Source: Fidelibacterota bacterium TCS52 (GTDB lineage: Bacteria; Fidelibacterota; Fidelibacteria; Fidelibacterales; Fidelibacteraceae). Taken from it: a stretch of 8,538 nucleotides of DNA. A program made the translations under genes and the position numbers. The stretch is from contig LSCC01000028.1 in NCBI GenBank assembly GCA_001577215.1, positions 1 to 8,538 of the forward strand. Reading direction: 5' to 3'. Of this stretch, positions 1 to 4,971 are shown piece after piece. Position 1 is the stretch's first letter; every line of letters starts with the position of its first letter. The notes below the pieces were generated by a model, which saw nothing but the letters and a program-made list of their open reading frames with translations, had not been told where the DNA came from and did no database searches.

Positions 1-126
1 ATGGAAAAAGCAGATAAAAAGATGATAGATCACAAGCCAAGATTAGGAGCAGGAAATCATCAAATTGCATTTTTGCATCCAAGATCGACTTTTCGTGTAT
101 TAACAGAATTAACCGAAGAACATTAA
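1..126 (+). CDS. mce: methylmalonyl-CoA epimerase, C-terminal fragment (5' end outside window)
   Basis: The frame is open from base 1 and ends at TAA 124-126, giving the last 41 residues of a protein that starts upstream. The ATG at base 1 is an internal codon by homology, not the start. The fragment has the family's C-terminal pattern: D-x-K-P-R-x-G-A-G, then IAFLHPRST, then VLTELTEE. In methylmalonyl-CoA epimerases (vicinal oxygen chelate fold) the Glu of the final V-L-x-E-L strand is a metal ligand; here it is residue 36 of the fragment. The enzyme interconverts (R)- and (S)-methylmalonyl-CoA, linking the B12-dependent mutase to the (S)-specific decarboxylase. It lies 55 bases upstream of the carboxyltransferase gene, as expected for one operon. 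The usual small residues between S-T and V-L are replaced by Phe-Arg, a minor oddity. The identification is strong for so short a piece because context and motif agree. Confidence 0.85.
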   Translation: MEKADKKMIDHKPRLGAGNHQIAFLHPRSTFRVLTELTEEH

Positions 127-164
127 GTTATGATCAAATTATTTAAAGAAATATTATTTTTATG

Positions 165-171
165 AAGGGAG
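165..171 (+). promoter_or_regulatory. ribosome binding site for mmdA
   Basis: AAGGGAG lies 10 bases before the ATG at 182 and 16 bases before the in-frame ATG at 188. The spacing favours 182 as the start, so the protein begins Met-Ser-Met-His. Confidence 0.6.
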
Positions 172-181
172 TGTATAAGTT

Positions 182-1729
182 ATGAGTATGCATAAAAAAA
201 TAGATGAGTTGATAAATAAAAGACAAGAAGCACGACTTGGTGGTGGTGAAAAAAGAATAGAAAAACAACATGCAAAAGGAAAATATACTGCAAGAGAAAG
301 ATTAGAAATGCTGTTGGATCAAGATTCTTTTGAAGAATTCGATATGTTCGTTACACATAGAGCTACTGATTTTGGTTTAGATAAGAAGCATTTTTCAGGA
401 GATGCCGTAGTTACCGGTTATGGAACAATTAATGGCAGATTGGTTTATGTATTCGCTCAGAATTTTACAGTTCTCGGTGGAAGTTTAGGCGAAGCAGTTT
501 CTAATAAAATTTGCAAAGTAATGGATAAAGCAATTAAAAATGGTGCTCCGGTAATTGGAATTAACGATTCTGGTGGAGCAAGAATTCAAGAAGGAGTGAT
601 GTCATTATTTGGTTATGGTGAGATTTTTCAGAGGAATGTTGAAGCATCGGGAGTCATTCCACAGATATCATTGATTTTAGGTCCTTGTGCAGGTGGAGCA
701 GTTTATAGTCCGGCAATTACTGATTTTGTAGTAATGGCAAAGGATTCGTCTTATATGTTTATTACAGGTCCAAAAGTCGTCAAAACTGTAACAAATGAAG
801 ATGTTACTGTAGAAGAATTAGGTGGTGCAATGATGCATGCTTCTCAATCCGGAGTAGCTCATTTTGTTCGTGAATCTGAAGAAAATGCGTTGTTTTTGAT
901 CAGGAAGTTAATTTCATATATTCCACAAAATAATTTTGAAGACACACCACGTGTTTCATGTAAAGATCCAATAGATAGAATGTCAGATGAATTAAATGAT
1001 ATTATTCCCGAATCTCCAAACAAGCCGTATAATATGAAACAGATAATTCTAGATATTGCTGATAATAATGAATTTCTTGAGGTTTCAAAAAGTTATGCTC
1101 CAAATATTATTGTTGGTTTTGCTCGTTTTAATGGGAAATCCGTAGGTATAGTTGCAAATCAGCCAAGTTATCTTGCCGGAGTTCTTGATATTAAAGCAAG
1201 TATAAAAGCAGCAAGATTTGTTCGATTTTGTGATGCATTTAATATTCCTTTAGTAACTTTAGTGGATGTTCCGGGATTTATGCCAGGTACATCTCAAGAA
1301 TATGATGGAATAATTGCTCATGGTGCCAAATTGATTTATGCTTATGCTGAAGCAACGGTTCCTAAAATTACAATTATTACGCGAAAAGCTTATGGTGGTG
1401 CTTATATTGTAATGAGCAGTAAGCATTTAAAAAGTGACATAAATTATGCTTGGCCAACTTCTGAAATTGCTGTTATGGGTGCAAAAGGAGCAGTAGAAAT
1501 ATTATATCGTAAACAATTACAAGATGATGTGAATGGTGAAAAAGAAAAAAAATTACAAGATGAATATAGAGAAAAGTTTGCAAATCCTTATATTGCTGCA
1601 AGTAATGGGTTTGTTGATGATATTATAGAACCAAAGAATAGTCGATTTAGAATTATTAGAGCTTTAGAAAGTTTAACTAATAAAAAAGAATCCAGACCAA
1701 TGAAAAAACATGGGAATATTCCATTATAA
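182..1729 (+). CDS. mmdA: methylmalonyl-CoA decarboxylase alpha subunit (carboxyltransferase)
   Basis: This 515-residue protein is a full-length biotin-dependent carboxyltransferase of the acyl-CoA carboxylase beta family (crotonase-like fold, two halves). It transfers the carboxyl group of (S)-methylmalonyl-CoA to the biotin of the carrier subunit, leaving propionyl-CoA, on the cytoplasmic face of the membrane complex. Visible motifs are SGGARIQEG (130-138) and GPCAGGAVYSP (167-177) in the N-half, matching the first oxyanion-hole region. In the C-half are VPGFMPGTSQE (363-373) and RKAYGGAYIVM (401-411), matching the second. The C-terminus KKHGNIPL is typical of the family. The same fold serves propionyl-CoA carboxylase (PccB). 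The decarboxylase role is inferred from the adjacent pump subunit, membrane anchor and biotin carrier, the absence of a biotin carboxylase gene in the window, and the epimerase upstream. Glutaconyl-CoA as substrate is less likely given the epimerase. Confidence 0.93.
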   Translation: MSMHKKIDELINKRQEARLGGGEKRIEKQHAKGKYTARERLEMLLDQDSFEEFDMFVTHRATDFGLDKKHFSGDAVVTGYGTINGRLVYVFAQNFTVLGGSLGEAVSNKICKVMDKAIKNGAPVIGINDSGGARIQEGVMSLFGYGEIFQRNVEASGVIPQISLILGPCAGGAVYSPAITDFVVMAKDSSYMFITGPKVVKTVTNEDVTVEELGGAMMHASQSGVAHFVRESEENALFLIRKLISYIPQNNFEDTPRVSCKDPIDRMSDELNDIIPESPNKPYNMKQIILDIADNNEFLEVSKSYAPNIIVGFARFNGKSVGIVANQPSYLAGVLDIKASIKAARFVRFCDAFNIPLVTLVDVPGFMPGTSQEYDGIIAHGAKLIYAYAEATVPKITIITRKAYGGAYIVMSSKHLKSDINYAWPTSEIAVMGAKGAVEILYRKQLQDDVNGEKEKKLQDEYREKFANPYIAASNGFVDDIIEPKNSRFRIIRALESLTNKKESRPMKKHGNIPL

Positions 1730-1757
1730 TAAAATTAATAAAAAAAATGAGTGAGTA

Positions 1758-2183
1758 ATGTGTAAAATCATTAAAAAATATTTGCTGTTTATTATGTTGT
1801 TTGCAATACCTGCGTTTGGAAGTAATTCCGAAATAAGCAATATTTATATGATTGCCTTATTTGGAATAATGATCGTAATGATATCATTGATCGTGATTTA
1901 TTTCTTTATGCAATTTATTTCTTGGGTTATCAAATATTCAAAGTATAGGCAGTTAAAAACGATCAGAAAAAAGAAAAACAAGTTAAGAATGATAAAGATC
2001 AAGGATAATCGCCCTGATATCGAAACTGTGTTAGCTATTAGTACCGCTATTCATATGGAAATGAAATATAAAACGGAAGAAGAGAATGCAATTTTAACTA
2101 TTAATAAATTGATAAGACCATATTCACCATGGTCAAGTAAGATCCTGTCAATGAGAAGAATTCCTGATAGAAGAAAAAACTAA
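1758..2183 (+). CDS. mmdD: OadG/MmdD-type small membrane subunit of the Na+-pumping decarboxylase
   Basis: This 141-residue protein holds the complex together: OadG-family subunits anchor the carboxyltransferase to the membrane pump subunit. Residues 1-21 are a basic-then-hydrophobic segment that could be a cleaved signal peptide (Ala-Phe-Gly near 19-21). A strong membrane helix follows at about 30-56, then a very basic linker (58-82). The conserved C-terminal part starts at about 87, with VLAISTAIHM (91-100) and YSPWSSKIL (122-130), which I recognise from OadG-like subunits. It starts 28 bases after mmdA and is followed by the biotin carrier, the P. modestum-type order. The upstream GAGTGAG is a poor ribosome binding site, and a 3-codon ORF (1747-1758) overlaps the start as TAATG, which suggests translational coupling (inference). 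No separate MmdE gene is seen. Confidence 0.8.
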   Translation: MCKIIKKYLLFIMLFAIPAFGSNSEISNIYMIALFGIMIVMISLIVIYFFMQFISWVIKYSKYRQLKTIRKKKNKLRMIKIKDNRPDIETVLAISTAIHMEMKYKTEEENAILTINKLIRPYSPWSSKILSMRRIPDRRKN

Positions 2184-2247
2184 TTTTATTTAAAAAAAAT
2201 GAGAATATTTTGATTAAAATTAAAATAAATAAATTTCGGAGAGAAAA

Positions 2248-2688
2248 ATGAAAAGATATAAATTTTCAATTAATGGTAGTCGCTTTGATGTAAATATAAA
2301 ATCGTTGAGTATTAATACTGCTGTTGTTAATTGTAATGGACAGGATTATGAAATTGATATTTTAGATACGGATAAAGATAAAGCTTCACCTAAATTAAAA
2401 ACTACTGAAGAAAAAGAGCAAATAACTCAAATATCTCCAACTCCCGCTAAAAGCAAAAAAAAATCAGTAGGCTCAAAATCCATTAAAGCTCCTATTCCAG
2501 GAGTTATAATAAAGGTATTAGCTAAAAAAGGCGACGAAGTTAAAAACGGAGATTTAGTTGCCGTGATGGAAGCAATGAAAATGGAAAACGATATTTTAGC
2601 AACAAGAAAGGGAAAGATCAAATCCATAAATGTAAAAGAAGGCGATTCTGTCTTAGAAGGTGGAGTAATTATGGAATTAGAAAATTAA
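2248..2688 (+). CDS. mmdC: biotin carboxyl carrier subunit of methylmalonyl-CoA decarboxylase
   Basis: This 146-residue protein carries the biotin that shuttles CO2 from MmdA to the pump subunit. Residues 1-42 form the small N-terminal segment typical of these carriers (Y-K-F-x-I-N-G, then V-N-C-N-G-Q-D-Y-E-I-D). A charged, Lys/Thr/Pro-containing flexible linker covers about 43-77. The biotinyl (lipoyl-like) domain occupies about 78-146. It contains the biotinylation motif EAMKMEN, with the acceptor lysine at residue 111, and the expected flanking Gly turns (APIPG at 81-85, KKGDEV at 93-98, KEGDSV at 130-135). Biotin must be attached by a BirA-type ligase encoded elsewhere. A GGAGAG ribosome binding site (2238-2243) precedes the ATG. 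The gene sits between the anchor and pump genes. It could in principle also serve other carboxylases in the cell, since such carriers look alike. Confidence 0.92.
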   Translation: MKRYKFSINGSRFDVNIKSLSINTAVVNCNGQDYEIDILDTDKDKASPKLKTTEEKEQITQISPTPAKSKKKSVGSKSIKAPIPGVIIKVLAKKGDEVKNGDLVAVMEAMKMENDILATRKGKIKSINVKEGDSVLEGGVIMELEN

Positions 2689-2719
2689 TTAATATATATA
2701 AATAATAAGGTATGGGAAA

Positions 2720-3856
2720 ATGGATATTGTAATAGAATTTTTGAAATATTCCGGATTTGCTAATGTTACTTGGGGACATATTATAATGATCATAGCTGGT
2801 GGAATATGTATTTTCTTGGGAATCGCAAAAAATTATGAACCATTATTATTAATTCCAATTGGTTTTGGGATCATCATTGGTAATATTCCGTTTTTAGAAT
2901 CTGCTGGAATGCAAATTGGAATTTATGAAGATGACTCAGTATTGAATTATTTATATTATGGTGTGTTGAAAGGAATATATCCACCGTTGATATTTTTAGG
3001 AATTGGTGCAATGACGGATTTTTCTGCTTTATTATCCAATCCTAAACTTGTTGTCCTTGGTGCTGCAGCTCAAATAGGAATTTTTCTAACATTTATGGGT
3101 GCGAGTGCTTTAGGATTCAGTCCAATGGAAAGTGGAGCAATTGGAATTATTGGAGGAGCCGACGGGCCAACCGCAATCTTTTTGTCATCTAAACTTGCTC
3201 CGCATCTGATGGGTGCAATTGCAATCGCCGCATATTCATATATGGCATTAGTTCCGGTAATCCAACCACCACTTATGAAATTATTTACAACAGATAAAGA
3301 ACGAAAAATTAAGATGAAGCCGGTTAGACAAGTTAAAAAAGTAGAAAAAATTCTCTTCCCAATTTTAGGATTTATCATTACTGCCTTTATTTCTCCCGGT
3401 GCCTTGCCATTGCTTGGAATGTTGTTTTTTGGAAATTTACTAAAAGAGAGTGGAGTTACAGGCAGATTAGCAAAAACGGCAAGAAATGCTCTTATTGATA
3501 TTGTAACAATATTGCTTGGAGTTACCGTCGGAGCATCTACGCAGGCAACAACTTTTTTAACAAAAGAGTCATTATTTATCTTTGTTTTGGGAGCAATTTC
3601 ATTTATGATCGCTACTTCAGGTGGAATACTTTTTGCTAAATTTATGAACCTATTTTTGAAAGTCGGAAATAAAATAAATCCACTTTGTGGTGCAGCAGGA
3701 GTGAGTGCAGTTCCTGATTCCGCTCGTGTTGTTCAGCATGTAGGAGCTCAATACGATAGGTCTAATTATCTATTGATGCATGCGATGGGTCCAAATGTTG
3801 CCGGTGTAATTGGTTCGGCAGTTAGTGCAGGAATATTGTTGGCTGTATTGAGATAA
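2720..3856 (+). CDS. mmdB: Na+-translocating methylmalonyl-CoA decarboxylase beta (pump) subunit
   Basis: This 378-residue polytopic membrane protein of the OadB/MmdB/GcdB family decarboxylates carboxybiotin and couples this to Na+ export. The signature motifs are all present: FLGIGAMTDF (92-101), GGADGPTAIF (145-154) and NPLCGAAGVSAVPDSAR (320-336). In Klebsiella oxaloacetate decarboxylase beta the residues D203, Y229, N373, G377, S382 and R389 are implicated in Na+ binding and coupling. The equivalents here, by motif spacing, are D148, Y174, N320, G324, S329 and R336, so the site looks intact. Length is in the range usual for MmdB. The ATG at 2720 follows AATAAGG (2704-2710). An ATG at 2712 opens only a 6-codon frame and is not the start. 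The gene is last in the decarboxylase cluster; an AT-rich hairpin lies 50 bases after its stop. Confidence 0.93.
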   Translation: MDIVIEFLKYSGFANVTWGHIIMIIAGGICIFLGIAKNYEPLLLIPIGFGIIIGNIPFLESAGMQIGIYEDDSVLNYLYYGVLKGIYPPLIFLGIGAMTDFSALLSNPKLVVLGAAAQIGIFLTFMGASALGFSPMESGAIGIIGGADGPTAIFLSSKLAPHLMGAIAIAAYSYMALVPVIQPPLMKLFTTDKERKIKMKPVRQVKKVEKILFPILGFIITAFISPGALPLLGMLFFGNLLKESGVTGRLAKTARNALIDIVTILLGVTVGASTQATTFLTKESLFIFVLGAISFMIATSGGILFAKFMNLFLKVGNKINPLCGAAGVSAVPDSARVVQHVGAQYDRSNYLLMHAMGPNVAGVIGSAVSAGILLAVLR

Positions 3857-3905
3857 ATATTAAGATTAATATAAATAATAAGTTTAAATAAAAAATAATA
3901 TTTGT

Positions 3906-3945
3906 CTAAATATAAATAAAATAACCAAATTTTATCTAGATTTAG
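3906..3945 (+). terminator. 17-bp imperfect hairpin after the decarboxylase operon (possible terminator)
   Basis: The left arm 3906-3922 (CTAAATATAAATAAAAT) pairs with 3929-3945 (ATTTTATCTAGATTTAG) at 15 of 17 positions around the 6-base loop AACCAA. A T-rich tract (TATTATTTTATATAAATTTT) follows. It begins 50 bases after the mmdB stop, in the largest gap of the window, so the end of the decarboxylase transcript is the natural reading. The stem is almost all A-T and therefore weak as a classical intrinsic terminator. An RNA-processing site or a protein-binding inverted repeat is also possible. Confidence 0.4.
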
Positions 3946-4068
3946 TATTATTTTATATAAATTTTAGTAAATAATGGCAAAAAATAAAGTATTTTTATTG
4001 TTTTTTTTATTATTTATTGGATATTTATTAAATTATTTCTACATTTAATCAATTAGAAGAAAATTAAA

Positions 4069-4074
4069 AGGAGG
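4069..4074 (+). promoter_or_regulatory. ribosome binding site for the CpoB-like gene
   Basis: A perfect AGGAGG stands 5 bases before the ATG at 4080 and fixes that start. It follows a long gap, so a promoter is expected in 3946-4065, but I could not pick a convincing one. Confidence 0.75.
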
Positions 4075-4079
4075 AAGAA

Positions 4080-4940
4080 ATGAAAAAGCGAATTTTAGTA
4101 AGTTTAATTGTAATGCTAAGCATTGTGTTTTTTGCCCAAATTATAATGGCTGAAACTTCAAGCCAAGATAAAACGCAGGATAAGCAAATAAAAGTAATTA
4201 TTGCAGAGTTAAGTAGAGTCGGCAAAAGCGTAAAAAAAGTTGACAATCAAATAAAAATAATTGTCAAGAAAATTAGTGATATAGAAAAAGAAGTCAATGC
4301 TTTAAAGAGTGATAAAACAAATGAAGAAAATTTAAAAATTGTCCTCAACAAGGTTAAAGAAAATATTGACAATACGGTTGTACTTGAGAAAAAACAAAAA
4401 TTATTATTTAAAGGTATGGCTGAACTGGAAAGAAGTGAAACCGATTCTAGTTCTTCTGTAGATAATAAAACAATTACTTCAATAAACGAAACTATCAGCT
4501 CTTTAAAAAAAGAACTTAATGATATTAAATCTCAATTATCTTCAGAAGTTAAAAAAGTTAAAATAATTAAAAAAGTATCTCAAGTTTCATATCAAGATGC
4601 ATTAGATAATTTTAATAATAAGAAATATAAAGAAGCTCTTTCACAATTTCGCATTTTAGTTAATAATGCAGAAGCTAAATTAAAAGATAATGCCCAATAC
4701 TGGCTTGCAGAATGTTATTATGCTTTAGGTGAATATAGTCAATCAATAAATGAATTCGAAAAGGTTTTTTCTTTTGATGAAACCGATAAATATGATGATG
4801 CACAATTAAAATTAGGAATTTGTTATAAACAGTTGAGAAATAATCGCCGAGCTATTGAAGAATTTGAGAGATTAGTACAATATTATCCCGAGAGTGAATA
4901 TAAAAATACTGCATTAAAACAAATTTCAATTTTAAAATAA
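4080..4940 (+). CDS. CpoB (YbgF)-like periplasmic coiled-coil and TPR protein
   Basis: This 286-residue protein has a signal peptide at residues 1-24 (Lys-Lys-Arg, hydrophobic core, cleavage likely after Ile-Met-Ala). A charged helical region at about 30-165, rich in Lys/Glu and hydrophobic spacing, looks like a coiled coil; a Ser-rich break lies at 122-127. The C-terminal part (about 171-286) resembles the TPR domain of CpoB/YbgF, with repeats near 171-203, 205-237 (AQYWLAECYYALGEYSQSI) and 239-273 (DDAQLKLGICYKQLRNNRRA). E. coli CpoB is about 260 residues with the same order: trimeric coil, then TPR. There it links the Tol-Pal machine to cell-wall synthesis in the periplasm. No tol or pal gene is in the window, so function here is by resemblance only. 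It is followed after 31 bases by the CHASE2 cyclase. A general outer-membrane-assembly TPR protein is the main alternative. Confidence 0.75.
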   Translation: MKKRILVSLIVMLSIVFFAQIIMAETSSQDKTQDKQIKVIIAELSRVGKSVKKVDNQIKIIVKKISDIEKEVNALKSDKTNEENLKIVLNKVKENIDNTVVLEKKQKLLFKGMAELERSETDSSSSVDNKTITSINETISSLKKELNDIKSQLSSEVKKVKIIKKVSQVSYQDALDNFNNKKYKEALSQFRILVNNAEAKLKDNAQYWLAECYYALGEYSQSINEFEKVFSFDETDKYDDAQLKLGICYKQLRNNRRAIEEFERLVQYYPESEYKNTALKQISILK

Positions 4941-4964
4941 TTTTTTTCTATAATATTATTTTAA
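4932..4964 (+). repeat. 10-bp perfect inverted repeat at the end of the CpoB-like gene
   Basis: TTAAAATAAT (4932-4941, containing the TAA stop) is exactly complementary to ATTATTTTAA (4955-4964), with a 13-base loop. It lies directly before the non-ATG start of the cyclase gene. All bases in the arms are A or T, so chance formation is a real possibility. If real, it could modulate read-through or translation of the next gene. Confidence 0.3.
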
Positions 4965-4971
4965 TTAATAA

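Noticed and set aside
182..1729. Propionyl-CoA carboxylase beta subunit as the main call
   Set aside because: Same protein family, but the adjacent pump subunit, anchor and carrier and the absence of a biotin carboxylase favour the decarboxylase.
2427..2627. Reverse-strand ORF of 66 codons inside the biotin carrier gene
   Set aside because: It lies fully inside a well-supported gene on the other strand and has no recognisable motif; a coding shadow.
3070..3378. Reverse-strand ORF of 102 codons inside mmdB
   Set aside because: The forward frame carries the conserved Na+-pump motifs; the reverse reading has no domain-like pattern.
4017..4045. Promoter-like pair TTGGAT / TACATT (17-base spacer) before the CpoB-like gene
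   Set aside because: Only weak matches to the consensus; such pairs are common by chance in DNA this rich in A and T.
4064..4246. Reverse-strand ORF over the start of the CpoB-like gene
   Set aside because: It is antisense to the signal peptide and coiled coil of a convincing gene; its hydrophobicity mirrors the A-rich forward codons.
4949..4954. TATAAT as a -10 box for the cyclase gene
   Set aside because: No matching -35 box upstream and it lies within the loop of an A-T inverted repeat; not enough to call a promoter.
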